Shown here: positions 1-8,726 of the stretch, in pieces
How the letters are laid out: every line of letters starts with the position of its first letter
Position numbering within the stretch: position 1 is the first letter of the stretch
NCBI RefSeq assembly: GCF_001936575.1
Contig: NZ_MSMP01000014.1
Location: forward strand, 62,001 to 126,000
Reading direction: 5' to 3'
Length of the DNA: 64,000 nucleotides
Source: Tenacibaculum agarivorans
GTDB taxonomy: Bacteria > Bacteroidota > Bacteroidia > Flavobacteriales > Flavobacteriaceae
Program-made: the position numbers and the translations under genes
The notes under the pieces: generated by a model
The model's input: the letters and a program-made list of their open reading frames with translations, nothing else
Databases searched by the model: none
Told to the model about the DNA's origin: nothing

Positions 1-1881
1 TTTTATTAAGTTTTCAAAAAGGGTATTCTCTTGATTTTTAAAGAATAATTTTCCTTCTGTTCGATTAGCTAACTTTTCTAGTTTTTTATAATTCGCACTA
101 GAAAATTGTTGTTCTACTTCAAAATCTGCTACCTTAAATGTTCCTGATTTTGAAATGCTTTGTCCTTCAACTATTACTCTATATTCATAATTTCCAGAAT
201 CTAGTCCCTCTAAATTAAGCTGATATGAAGTATTTACCAACGAAAAAGGATAAACTTTTTGTATACCTGTATCAGTATTTTTTAGGCGAAGTTCTAAAGA
301 TGCTCTAGCATCAAACTTATAGTTTTTGTCTAAGTACAATGCTGATATCCCAATATTTTCATTAGCTAGGTATAAACTTTCTAGCTTTACATCTAATCGT
401 TTTCTTTTTTTGCTAGATGATAAATACTGAGTTAAATTTCCTATAAATTCATCAAAACTTTCAAAAGAGTTCTCCTTAACATAACTTGAGGCTCTCCATT
501 TCCAAATACCTTCACCAAAAATTACCGCATATTTACTTTCTCCTTTTTCAAATGTTGACAGCAAAGGATCTGTAGTACTAATCCCTTTTAGATTTTGATA
601 TAACAAAGACTGGTGCTCTGTTGTAGTAACCTTACCAAACTTATCTTTAAGAGGAGGAAAACCATCGAAACCAATATCTTTTTGTAAATATGTTAAAAAA
701 TTTGAATTGTATATAGGTCTATAATTTTCAGATTGCTGAATAAATATTTTACTAAAACCTAAATCTAAAGAATTGATAAATCTCCAATCTGTTTTAGCTC
801 CTGTTATGATGATAAAATTTGATGTTCGTTCTGTTAATAATGATTTAAAATATTGATTAGGTTGGTAGAAAACTACAAATTGATATTCATTAATATTTCC
901 TTTGAAAGCGTTTATTTGTGCTAAATCTACTTTACGCTGCTTATTTGTTTCTATTGATTTTTTTAAGGCTCCTAAATCTGGATGTACTATGGAAGATACT
1001 ATCAATACTTTTGCCTGTTCATCAATCACTTCTACAATAAAATTCTTTGTATTATTTCTAATATTCTTCTCTCCTTCTAACTTGGTTAAAGAAGCGCTGT
1101 AATAATGAACTCCTTCTTTATCTGAAGTTAAATTAGCAGTAACCGTTGCTGATTTATTCTCTGGAGATAATTTTATATTCTTACTAAAAACTTTTTTTCC
1201 ATTTTTATAGATGGAAAACTCTGAATTAATTTGAGTTCTACCTTCATAATTAATAAAAGCTTCCACAGGAAACTTATTATTTAAATAACTATATTTATTT
1301 ACGTTTAACTGTGATATCTTAATATCCTTATACTGAATTGTATCACCAACTACCAAAGGAAAAACTGCTTGTTTAGAATTTAAAAACTCATAATCTTCTC
1401 CTAGCGTCTGATTTCCATCGGTTAACAAAACCATTCCTCCTAAATTCTTCTTATGTAGATTATTTATAGATGAAATTGCCTTACTAATATCTGTTTTACT
1501 GTCAGTAAAAGAAAAACTATCTAATTGTTGAATCTGTGTTCCAAATCCGTATACATCAAGTTCGAATTTATCACTAAGTTGTTTATTACTTTTAATTTTG
1601 GTAATAAAATCTGTAATAAATTGCTCCTCTTTAAAGAAACTTGTAGACTTTGAATTATCTATTAAAACTGAAAGTTTAGGTTTAATATTGGTCGTTTCTT
1701 CAAGAATAATTTGTGGATTTATAAATAATAGGAACAATAAAAAAATACTCACTGCTCTCAAAAAAAAGAGTATAATATGATTTTTTGGAGCTTTTTTGAT
1801 TTTAAAAAAATATTGAAAAAAACTAATTCCTACACTCAATAGTAGTGTTAATAGTATATAAAGTAACGTTGTAATTGACAC
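1..1881 (-). CDS. VWA-domain membrane protein (3' end beyond window)
   Basis: The reading frame is open from a GTG at 1881 to the window edge, 627 codons with no stop. The only nearby ATG (1884, other frame) hits a stop after a dozen codons, so GTG is the likely start. The protein begins with two hydrophobic helices around a basic loop, then a von Willebrand factor A domain with a MIDAS-like DNSKS and a downstream TDGNQT. Long beta-rich extracellular-type stretches follow. The layout resembles Bacteroidota BatA-like or uncharacterised VWA membrane proteins that act in the inner membrane and periplasm. Its C-terminus and downstream neighbours are not visible, so the exact role is open. Confidence 0.75.
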   Translation of the reverse strand, partial: MSITTLLYILLTLLLSVGISFFQYFFKIKKAPKNHIILFFLRAVSIFLLFLLFINPQIILEETTNIKPKLSVLIDNSKSTSFFKEEQFITDFITKIKSNKQLSDKFELDVYGFGTQIQQLDSFSFTDSKTDISKAISSINNLHKKNLGGMVLLTDGNQTLGEDYEFLNSKQAVFPLVVGDTIQYKDIKISQLNVNKYSYLNNKFPVEAFINYEGRTQINSEFSIYKNGKKVFSKNIKLSPENKSATVTANLTSDKEGVHYYSASLTKLEGEKNIRNNTKNFIVEVIDEQAKVLIVSSIVHPDLGALKKSIETNKQRKVDLAQINAFKGNINEYQFVVFYQPNQYFKSLLTERTSNFIIITGAKTDWRFINSLDLGFSKIFIQQSENYRPIYNSNFLTYLQKDIGFDGFPPLKDKFGKVTTTEHQSLLYQNLKGISTTDPLLSTFEKGESKYAVIFGEGIWKWRASSYVKENSFESFDEFIGNLTQYLSSSKKRKRLDVKLESLYLANENIGISALYLDKNYKFDARASLELRLKNTDTGIQKVYPFSLVNTSYQLNLEGLDSGNYEYRVIVEGQSISKSGTFKVADFEVEQQFSSANYKKLEKLANRTEGKLFFKNQENTLFENLIK

Positions 1882-1952
1882 ATTTATCGTTTTGAAACGT
1901 GAAGATATAAATAACGTTTAAAATTCTTTTTATTTATCGTTTTTTTTCTAAC

Positions 1953-1996
1953 ATGATTTAAATCATATTTTATGAAAGTATTGGTATATAGCTTTG
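1953..1996 (+). promoter_or_regulatory. FNR-like operator plus -7 element
   Basis: A perfect palindrome, ATGATTTAAATCAT (1953-1966), contains TGAT-N4-ATCA, the core of FNR/DNR boxes. It is followed by a Bacteroidota -7 element TAGCTTTG (1989-1996). With transcription starting near 2001, the palindrome centre would lie near -41.5, the usual class II activator position. The same palindrome recurs at 2803-2816 beside a Crp/Fnr gene. Confidence 0.6.
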
Positions 1997-2013
1997 TAGT
2001 AAAATTATTTATC

Positions 2014-2361
2014 ATGATTACAACAAAAGACACAACCGTTACCAATTATAATTACAACACTAATACATCAATTATTAGCTTTATTAATGATAAAATCAAA
2101 AAAGCTGAAAAAAACAGCATCGGAATTACCGTTTTAATTGTAATGATTAGTACCATGATTGCTTCTGTTTCTGCAGGTTTAGCTATACACAATCAAATAA
2201 GTTACTTTATAGTTGCTTTTACTTTGGTAACAGCAATGGGAACTAATGCTGCCGCTTTTAGTCAAAGTGGATTTAAATATGTGGCTTGGGCTGGTTTGTT
2301 GAGTATTGTAGGAAATACTTTACTAATTATTTATCAAATGTTTCTACTCCTTATTTTTTAG
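2014..2361 (+). CDS. Small two-helix membrane protein
   Basis: Hypothetical protein of 115 residues. A polar N-terminus of about 35 residues precedes two or three hydrophobic segments, so it is probably an inner-membrane protein. I do not recognise a family. An in-frame ATG at 1972 would lie between the operator and the -7 element, so the ATG at 2014, just after the predicted transcription start, is preferred. The gene overlaps the convergent globin gene by 11 bp. The shared FNR-like palindrome suggests it is co-induced with the globin under low oxygen or nitrosative stress (inference). Confidence 0.6.
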   Translation: MITTKDTTVTNYNYNTNTSIISFINDKIKKAEKNSIGITVLIVMISTMIASVSAGLAIHNQISYFIVAFTLVTAMGTNAAAFSQSGFKYVAWAGLLSIVGNTLLIIYQMFLLLIF

Positions 2362-2749
2362 GTTTATGTGCATACAATTTAAAGAAGAGCATTGAAGCTA
2401 TATTTCGTGCTCTTTCTTTTGCTTGATTTGCTTTTTCTCCTACGAATAATTCATCAATAGTAGTAAACCATAACTGTAACCACCTACCAAAATGTTCTTG
2501 TTGTATAGAGTAATTCGACTTTTGATCCACATTTTGATGCACTTGTATCGGATTTCCTTTAAATTTTCTTGTAAAAAAGAGATTAGTCTCCCAAAAATCG
2601 GTTAGATGTTCAATATGTATATCCCATTCTTCCTCTGGTACAGCATTTAAGAAAAAATGACCTATTACAGTATCGTTTTTAATTTTATTGTAAAATGATG
2701 AAACTAATACAGAAATATCCTGTCTACTTTCTATTTCTTTTTTATTCAT
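2351..2749 (-). CDS. Group III truncated hemoglobin
   Basis: A 132-residue 2-over-2 globin. The F8 proximal histidine is His86 in EHFGRWLQLW, and the family pattern is visible: an early FY pair (19-20), the E-helix region with HIEHLTDFW (45-53), a GNP/H segment (65-71) and a KERARNIA-type H helix. Group III truncated globins bind oxygen or NO and are often linked to microaerobic or nitrosative conditions. It is read toward the membrane-protein gene. The upstream FNR-like palindrome at 2803-2816 sits the same distance from a candidate -7 element as in front of that gene. Length is typical for the family. Confidence 0.9.
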   Translation of the reverse strand: MNKKEIESRQDISVLVSSFYNKIKNDTVIGHFFLNAVPEEEWDIHIEHLTDFWETNLFFTRKFKGNPIQVHQNVDQKSNYSIQQEHFGRWLQLWFTTIDELFVGEKANQAKERARNIASMLFFKLYAHKPKK

Positions 2750-2771
2750 TCTAGGAAATATATTAACGAAG

Positions 2772-2816
2772 TAAAATTATATCTTTAATTATAATTTATC
2801 TTATGATTTAAATCAT
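2772..2816 (-). promoter_or_regulatory. Second FNR-like operator with -7 element for globin
   Basis: ATGATTTAAATCAT recurs at 2803-2816. On the minus strand a near-consensus -7 element (TAATTTTA, 2779-2772) follows with almost the same spacing as in the first copy: centre to element end is 37.5 bp here and 36.5 bp there. On the plus strand the palindrome ends 6 bp before the Crp/Fnr start codon, so it could also mediate autoregulation. Confidence 0.6.
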
Positions 2817-2822
2817 ATACAC

Positions 2823-3419
2823 ATGATACCAGAAAAAATTTTAATTCAATATGGAGCTATCATAAAATCTTATGATAAAGATGAGTTTATTTTTTCTGAA
2901 GGAGAATTTGCTAAAAATTACTATCAAATCCAAAAAGGGATTATCAAGATGAGTAATTTTAATGATGAAGCTAAGGAATTTATTCAAGGAATTTTCTATA
3001 AACAACAAAGTTTCGGAGAACCTCCCCTATTTATTGATGTTGCTTACCCTGCTAATGCTATAGCGATAGCTGAAAGCACTGTTTATATACTACCTAAAGA
3101 ACGGTTTTACAATTTAATTGAACACAATAAAGAACTTCACTTTAGTATTACAAAAAGTTTAGCTAAAAGATTATACTACAAAGCTATTATAGCTTCTGAA
3201 ATTTCTAGTCAAGAGCCTACACATAGAATCTTACGTTTTTTTGATTATTTAAAAGATGATACACCACAAAAAACAGCTCCTTTTGAATTAAAAATACCAT
3301 ATACTCGTCAACAAATTTCAGATATATTAGGTTTACGAGTAGAAACTGTAATACGTGCAATTAAACAACTTGAGAAACAGGGAGAGGTTGTTATTAATCG
3401 AAGAAAAGTATATCGGTAA
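2823..3419 (+). CDS. Crp/Fnr family transcriptional regulator
   Basis: The protein has 198 residues: an N-terminal cyclic-nucleotide-binding-like beta roll (about 15-110), a dimerisation helix, and a C-terminal winged helix (about 150-198). The recognition helix reads LGLRVETVIRAIKQL. It aligns with the FNR helix and keeps the Glu and Arg that read TGA half-sites, while the FNR Ser is Ile. The protein has no cysteine at all, so an FNR-type iron-sulfur cluster is excluded. A heme or NO-sensing DNR-like mode is possible. The palindrome just upstream matches the predicted specificity, suggesting autoregulation and control of the adjacent globin (inference). Confidence 0.88.
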   Translation: MIPEKILIQYGAIIKSYDKDEFIFSEGEFAKNYYQIQKGIIKMSNFNDEAKEFIQGIFYKQQSFGEPPLFIDVAYPANAIAIAESTVYILPKERFYNLIEHNKELHFSITKSLAKRLYYKAIIASEISSQEPTHRILRFFDYLKDDTPQKTAPFELKIPYTRQQISDILGLRVETVIRAIKQLEKQGEVVINRRKVYR

Positions 3420-3460
3420 AATTACTTTTTAAATCACTAAAATATCCACTTAGTATTTTC

Positions 3461-3468
3461 TATTTTTG
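3461..3468 (+). promoter_or_regulatory. -7 element of purB promoter
   Basis: TATTTTTG matches TAnnTTTG exactly and lies 23 bp before the purB start. No good -33 TTTG is visible 19-21 bp upstream. Confidence 0.5.
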
Positions 3469-3491
3469 TCGTTTCAACACAACAACCTAAT

Positions 3492-4835
3492 ATGAGTTTA
3501 ACTACATTAAATGCCATCTCACCTATTGATGGACGATATAGAAATAAAGTAGATCAATTAAAAAATTATTTTTCTGAAGAAGCTTTAATACGGTACAGAG
3601 TAAAAGTTGAAATTGAATATTTTATTGCTTTATGTGAGATTCCTCTTCCACAATTAGAAGACATCAATACCAGTCTTTATGAAGATTTAAGAAAAATATA
3701 TACTGAGTTTTCTACAGAAGATGCCTTAAAAATTAAAGAAATTGAGAGTGTAACCAATCATGATGTAAAAGCTGTTGAATATTTTATCAAAGAAAAATTT
3801 GACGCGTTAAACTTAGAACAATATAAAGAGTTTATTCACTTTGGTTTAACTTCTCAAGATATCAATAACACTGCAATACCTTTATCTATAAAGGAAGCTA
3901 TAGAAGAAGTATATTATCCTACTTTAGATGAATTAACATCTAAATTAGCTGATTTATCCGAAGAATGGGAAAACATACCTATGTTAGCTAGAACTCATGG
4001 ACAACCTGCCTCTCCTACTCGATTAGGAAAAGAGTTGTTTGTTTTTGTAGAGCGTATTAATCAACAAATATTATTTTTACAACATATTCCAAATGCTGCC
4101 AAATTTGGAGGAGCAACTGGAAATTATAATGCACATAAAGTAGCATATCCTACTATTGACTGGAAATCATTTGGAACTTTTTTTGTAGAAGAAGTTTTAG
4201 AATTACATCATTCATTTCCTACTACTCAAATAGAACATTATGATCACATGGCTAGTTTATTTGATGCCATGAAACGAGTAAATACTATTTTGATCGATCT
4301 AGATAGAGATATTTGGACATACATTTCTATGGATTACTTTAAACAAAAAATTAAAAAAGGTGAAGTAGGTTCTTCTGCAATGCCACATAAAGTAAACCCA
4401 ATAGATTTTGAAAATTCTGAAGGAAATTTAGGTATAGCTAATGCTATTTTTGAGCATTTAGCTGCTAAACTACCTGTGTCTCGTATGCAAAGAGATTTAA
4501 CAGATAGTACTGTTTTACGTAATGTTGGAGTACCTTTTGGGCATACCTTAATAGCTTTTAAAGCCACTTTAAAAGGGCTAAATAAATTGTTATTAAACCA
4601 ACAAAAGTTTGAAGATGATTTAGAAAATAATTGGGCAGTAGCCGCAGAAGCAATTCAAACTATATTAAGAAGAGAAGGCTATCCTAATCCATATGAAGCT
4701 TTAAAAGGTTTAACACGAACTAATGAAAAAATTACTCAAAAATCTATAGCTGAGTTTATTGATACATTAGATGTTTCTTCAGAAATTAAAAGTGAATTAA
4801 AGCAAATTACACCGTCTAACTATACTGGTATCTAA
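3492..4835 (+). CDS. purB: Adenylosuccinate lyase
   Basis: A 447-residue lyase of the fumarase/aspartase superfamily. It catalyses two steps of purine synthesis: SAICAR to AICAR plus fumarate, and adenylosuccinate to AMP plus fumarate. Visible signatures are TSQDINNTA (near 118), ARTHGQPASPT (near 168, with a catalytic His) and the flexible signature loop GSSAMPHKVNP (near 293) that carries the catalytic Ser. The length is normal. The stop codon overlaps the next ATG in TAATG, so the following lipoprotein gene is probably co-translated. Confidence 0.97.
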   Translation: MSLTTLNAISPIDGRYRNKVDQLKNYFSEEALIRYRVKVEIEYFIALCEIPLPQLEDINTSLYEDLRKIYTEFSTEDALKIKEIESVTNHDVKAVEYFIKEKFDALNLEQYKEFIHFGLTSQDINNTAIPLSIKEAIEEVYYPTLDELTSKLADLSEEWENIPMLARTHGQPASPTRLGKELFVFVERINQQILFLQHIPNAAKFGGATGNYNAHKVAYPTIDWKSFGTFFVEEVLELHHSFPTTQIEHYDHMASLFDAMKRVNTILIDLDRDIWTYISMDYFKQKIKKGEVGSSAMPHKVNPIDFENSEGNLGIANAIFEHLAAKLPVSRMQRDLTDSTVLRNVGVPFGHTLIAFKATLKGLNKLLLNQQKFEDDLENNWAVAAEAIQTILRREGYPNPYEALKGLTRTNEKITQKSIAEFIDTLDVSSEIKSELKQITPSNYTGI

Positions 4836-5269
4836 TGAAATCTATATATCTATTCTTTTTACTATCTATTGTATTGAGCTCTTGTAAAGTAGAAACCAAA
4901 GGTAATCCTGATCGTTTTAAATATGGAACTTTTGAAATTCCTGCGATAAATAACTACAGTAAAACTATAATTGTACGAAAAGATAGCTTACAAATAGAAT
5001 ATTATTCTAAAAAAACTATCGTTTCTACAGATAGTACTGTAGTAGAAAAAGAAGTAAAAAGAATAGATACTTTATTTATTGAATGGAAAAATAACTTCGC
5101 ATATACTTTGCGAATGAAAAACCCTAAAACAGAAGCTGAAAAAGACCCTATTTTTGTTCAAATCAATAAAGTTACAGATTCTTCTTATAGCTTTGTATCA
5201 AGAGTAGGATATACCAATTTTAAACCTAAGGGAACTGTATACATAAGTAAAGCTCCAAATGAAAACTAA
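4835..5269 (+). CDS. Putative lipoprotein downstream of purB
   Basis: The protein has 144 residues. A short signal peptide ends in a lipobox, LSSC, so it is expected to be lipidated. The mature part is beta-rich and polar, with alternating charged residues and a KRIDTLFIEW segment. I do not recognise a domain. It overlaps purB by one base, implying translational coupling, although the functional link is unclear. Confidence 0.7.
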   Translation: MKSIYLFFLLSIVLSSCKVETKGNPDRFKYGTFEIPAINNYSKTIIVRKDSLQIEYYSKKTIVSTDSTVVEKEVKRIDTLFIEWKNNFAYTLRMKNPKTEAEKDPIFVQINKVTDSSYSFVSRVGYTNFKPKGTVYISKAPNEN

Positions 5270-5315
5270 CTTTTTTATTGGATTTTATCAAAAAATCTAG
5301 TTAATTTGCTTCTTA

Positions 5316-5636
5316 ATGAATCTTTTTAAGAAATATATAACTTTAGCTGTAATGCTAATTTTATTACTGGGTCCATCAGTAATTCAATTGGTACATACTT
5401 TTGATGACCATCATCATGAAGCCGAAGTTTGTACATCTAAAAACGATCAACACTTTCATGAATATGAAGTAGAATGTGAAATATGTACATTCCATTTCAA
5501 TAGTTTTACATTAAATGAAATACCTCTTCTTGTTTTAACCTCAACAGAAGAAGTTATATTTTCTAATAGCCTTTATAATTCGTTTAAAGGTTCTTTTATC
5601 TTATCTTTTTTATTAAGAGGTCCTCCTTCATTTTAG
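5316..5636 (+). CDS. Small His/Cys-rich exported protein
   Basis: A 106-residue protein with an N-terminal hydrophobic segment (about 7-27). A metal-ligand-rich stretch follows: DDHHHEAEVC near 30-39, then HFHEYEVECEICTFHF near 47-62. A second hydrophobic segment ends in LLRGPPSF. The clustered His, Cys and Glu suggest transition-metal binding in the periplasm, zinc being the best guess. It lies 45 bp before a TonB-dependent receptor and is probably the first gene of a metal-uptake operon (inference). No enzyme motif is seen. Confidence 0.6.
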   Translation: MNLFKKYITLAVMLILLLGPSVIQLVHTFDDHHHEAEVCTSKNDQHFHEYEVECEICTFHFNSFTLNEIPLLVLTSTEEVIFSNSLYNSFKGSFILSFLLRGPPSF

Positions 5637-5681
5637 TGTAATTATTCGTATTAGCAAATAATTTCAACCTAAACAATCATA

Positions 5682-8081
5682 ATGAACTTTAAGCACAAAG
5701 CTTTGGTCATATTATTGGTATTATTAGTAAATCCAATAATAGGTCAAAATTGTACATATACTTTTTCTGGACTCGTAGAAGATTTTCATGATAAATCACC
5801 TATAGTGGATGCCACGATATACATAAAAAATTTAAATAAATACACTACAACTAACCTTGATGGGAAGTTTTCAATAACTAATCTTTGCCAAGGTAAGTTA
5901 GTTATAGAGGTATCACATGTAGCTTGTGATACTCAGACTATTGAAGTAAATCTTGATAAAGACGTATATCAAATTATAGATTTAGAGCATCATATTGAAG
6001 AACTTAAGGAAGTTCAAATTCAATCATTAACTGGTGTAAAAACAAAAACGTCTCAAGAAACTTTAATAAAAACTAAAACTTTAGATAGATATAGTGATGT
6101 TAATTTAGGAGATGCTTTAAAAGAAGTATCTGGTGTGTCATCCATAAATACTGGTAATAGCATAGTAAAACCTATAATAAATGGTTTACATAGTAGCCGA
6201 ATTTTAATTTCTGTAAATAATGTACGATTGCAAGATCAAGATTGGGGAGTAGAGCATGCTCCAAATGTTGATATAAATTCAGCAGGAAGTATTTCAGTTA
6301 TTAAAGGCGCAAGTGCCCTAGAATATGGTGGAGATGCAATTGGTGGCGTAGTTATTATTAATCCACCTAAAGTAATTCTAAAAGATTCTTTATACGGTAA
6401 GACTATCATTTCTCAACAAACTAATGGTAGATTATCTTCTATAAGTACAAGTGCAAGTAAAGGTTATAAAAAAGGCTGGTTTGTGAATGGACAAGCTTCT
6501 TTTAAAAGAGCAGGTGATTTTGAGGCTCCTAATTATAATCTTACCAATACTGGTATAAAGTCCTATGGTTTTACCATTAATGGTGGTTTTAAACAATTTG
6601 ATAAAGGTTTTGATATCTATTATAGCAATTTATCTAATGAAATTGGAATTTTAAGAGCGTCACATTTAGGAAATACCGAAGATTTAGATCGGGCTATTGA
6701 AAGTGATGTTCCTTTAATTATTAATGATTTCAGCTACGATATTAATAACCCTAAACAAGATATTACTCATCATTTAATTAGAACAAAAGTATATAAACGC
6801 TTAAAAGGTTTAGGAAAATTATCATTTCAATATGATTATCAGCACAATCAACGATTAGAGTTTGATATAAGACGTGGCGGAAGAAGCGATAAAGCTGCTA
6901 CAGATTTAACCTTACAAACGCACACACTTAAAGCTGACATGAAATTTGATGCTAATCCGAACAGAATATTCAAAATTGGGATTTCTGGCGGATACCAAAA
7001 TAATTTTCCAGAGTTAACTGGAGTAAGAAGACTAATACCCGACTATGATATGTATAATATGGGAGTTTATACTATATCTGAATTGATATTTTTTAATGGT
7101 TTAATATTTTCGGCGGGTATTAGATACGACTTTAATCACATAAATGCGAAGAAGTTTTACATAAAAACGCGATGGAATTCACTGAATTACGATCAAGATT
7201 TTAGTAATATAATCATAGAAGACACAGGAAGACAATTTTTAACAAACCCGGTATTTAATTATAATAATATCTCTTCATCTTTAGGTTTGTCTTATAAATT
7301 GAATCCAGAACATTCTATTCTTTTCAATTATGGATTATCTAATAGAGCTCCTAATCCTTCAGAGCTGTTTAGTGATGGTTTACACCATTCAGCTTCAAGA
7401 TTGGAATTTGGAAATCTTCGTATCCAGCCAGAACAATCCCATCGAATTTCTACAACGTATAAATATACAAATGATAAATTTAATATCGCAATTGAAGGTT
7501 TTTATAACTTAATTAATGATTTTATTTATATAGAGCCTACTGATGTAGCTACTACACTTAGAGGTTCTTTTGTAGAATGGGAATACAATCAAACTAATGC
7601 AAATTTATTTGGTGTAGATATTGATGCTACGTATAAAATAAATAATAATGTTACGTTTTCAAACAAAACATCATTACTAAAAGGTAGAGATTTATCTGAA
7701 GGGGATGCATTAATCAACATGCCTCCTTTTTACACAATAAATAAATTACAATTTCAAAAAGAAACATGGAATAATTTTTATGTTACTTTAGAAAGTGAAT
7801 ATAATGCTGCTCAAAATGAATTTCCTGATGATGACTTTTTTATTACTATCCCCACTACAGGAGAAAATAAAAAAGTAAGAATCAGTCAACCTCCTAACGC
7901 ATATCACTTATTAAACTTGTCTACAGGATTTGATTTTAATATGTCTCAGACAAAAATTGATGTAAATTTTTCAGTAGATAATGTATTAAACACATCCTAT
8001 CGAAATTATTTAAACAGACAACGATTTTTTGCTGATGAACTTGGCAGAAACTTTAGAATTCAATTGAAAATTAATTATTAA
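5682..8081 (+). CDS. TonB-dependent receptor with CarboxypepD-reg domain
   Basis: A 799-residue outer-membrane receptor. A signal peptide (1-21, ending IIG-QNC) is followed by a CarboxypepD_reg-like beta-sandwich (about 25-110), a plug domain (about 120-230, with SGVSSINTGNSIVKPIINGL and ALEYGGDAIGGVV) and a 22-strand barrel ending in aromatic-flanked FRIQLKINY. It is not a SusC protein: it is shorter and has no SusD partner. The His-rich protein upstream and the acidic lipoprotein downstream suggest metal (zinc or similar) import. That substrate is inferred from context only. Confidence 0.88.
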   Translation: MNFKHKALVILLVLLVNPIIGQNCTYTFSGLVEDFHDKSPIVDATIYIKNLNKYTTTNLDGKFSITNLCQGKLVIEVSHVACDTQTIEVNLDKDVYQIIDLEHHIEELKEVQIQSLTGVKTKTSQETLIKTKTLDRYSDVNLGDALKEVSGVSSINTGNSIVKPIINGLHSSRILISVNNVRLQDQDWGVEHAPNVDINSAGSISVIKGASALEYGGDAIGGVVIINPPKVILKDSLYGKTIISQQTNGRLSSISTSASKGYKKGWFVNGQASFKRAGDFEAPNYNLTNTGIKSYGFTINGGFKQFDKGFDIYYSNLSNEIGILRASHLGNTEDLDRAIESDVPLIINDFSYDINNPKQDITHHLIRTKVYKRLKGLGKLSFQYDYQHNQRLEFDIRRGGRSDKAATDLTLQTHTLKADMKFDANPNRIFKIGISGGYQNNFPELTGVRRLIPDYDMYNMGVYTISELIFFNGLIFSAGIRYDFNHINAKKFYIKTRWNSLNYDQDFSNIIIEDTGRQFLTNPVFNYNNISSSLGLSYKLNPEHSILFNYGLSNRAPNPSELFSDGLHHSASRLEFGNLRIQPEQSHRISTTYKYTNDKFNIAIEGFYNLINDFIYIEPTDVATTLRGSFVEWEYNQTNANLFGVDIDATYKINNNVTFSNKTSLLKGRDLSEGDALINMPPFYTINKLQFQKETWNNFYVTLESEYNAAQNEFPDDDFFITIPTTGENKKVRISQPPNAYHLLNLSTGFDFNMSQTKIDVNFSVDNVLNTSYRNYLNRQRFFADELGRNFRIQLKINY

Positions 8082-8102
8082 TCCTAATAAATATTTATAA
8101 CC

Positions 8103-8675
8103 ATGAAGTCAATTAAATTATTAGCCTTATTATTTATCTCAACTCTAGTATTCACAGGATGTTCTGATGATGAAAATCCTGTTGAAGAAAATGAAGAAGA
8201 GGTAATCACTACTATGACGGTTACTTTAGTACCACAAGGAGGTGGAACTACGGTAACACTTGTAAGTAGAGATTTAGACGGTGAAGGTGGAGAAGATTCT
8301 GACATTACAGGAGGTACTTTAGTAGCTAATAAAGTTTACGATGCTACTATAAAGTTAGAAAATGAAACTGAAACTCCAGCAGAAAACATCACTGATGAAG
8401 TAGCAGAAGAAGATGAAGAACACCAATTCTTTTACCAAGCTGCAACTGCATTAAATGCTACATTTGCATATACTGGAGCAAATGATGAGAATGGAAATCC
8501 TGTTGGAATTACGTTTACTGTTACTACTGGTGATGCTAGTACTGGTAATATGACAATTACTTTACGTCACGAGCCAAAAAAACCAAACGATGGTACTCTT
8601 GCTGATGCTGGTGGAGAAACTGATATTTCAGTTCCATTCCCAATTACAATTAGTGCAGCTACAATCGCTAAATAA
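8103..8675 (+). CDS. Acidic lipoprotein, metal-uptake partner of TonB receptor
   Basis: A 190-residue lipoprotein with lipobox VFTGC. A strongly acidic spacer follows (DDENPVEENEEEV), then a beta-rich domain starting TMTVTLVPQGG and a second acidic cluster (DEVAEEDEEHQ). It resembles a flavobacterial family often labelled type 1 periplasmic-binding-fold, but no binding-protein fold is evident in this sequence. Placed 21 bp after the TonB receptor, it may capture metal at the cell surface (inference). A strong terminator closes the operon. Confidence 0.65.
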   Translation: MKSIKLLALLFISTLVFTGCSDDENPVEENEEEVITTMTVTLVPQGGGTTVTLVSRDLDGEGGEDSDITGGTLVANKVYDATIKLENETETPAENITDEVAEEDEEHQFFYQAATALNATFAYTGANDENGNPVGITFTVTTGDASTGNMTITLRHEPKKPNDGTLADAGGETDISVPFPITISAATIAK

Positions 8676-8695
8676 TTTGTATTTGTATAAATTAT

Positions 8696-8726
8696 AAAAA
8701 AGAGCTCTTTACAGAGCTCTTTTTTT
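8696..8726. terminator. Bidirectional terminator
   Basis: Stem AGAGCTCT (8701-8708) and AGAGCTCT (8713-8720), with A-run before and T-run after. It lies between the convergent acidic-lipoprotein gene and the MFS gene and can serve both. Confidence 0.85.

Noticed and set aside
4334..4567. Minus-strand frame of 77 codons inside purB
   Set aside because: It lies wholly antisense to the conserved purB active-site region and has no signal, motif or own promoter; shadow frame.
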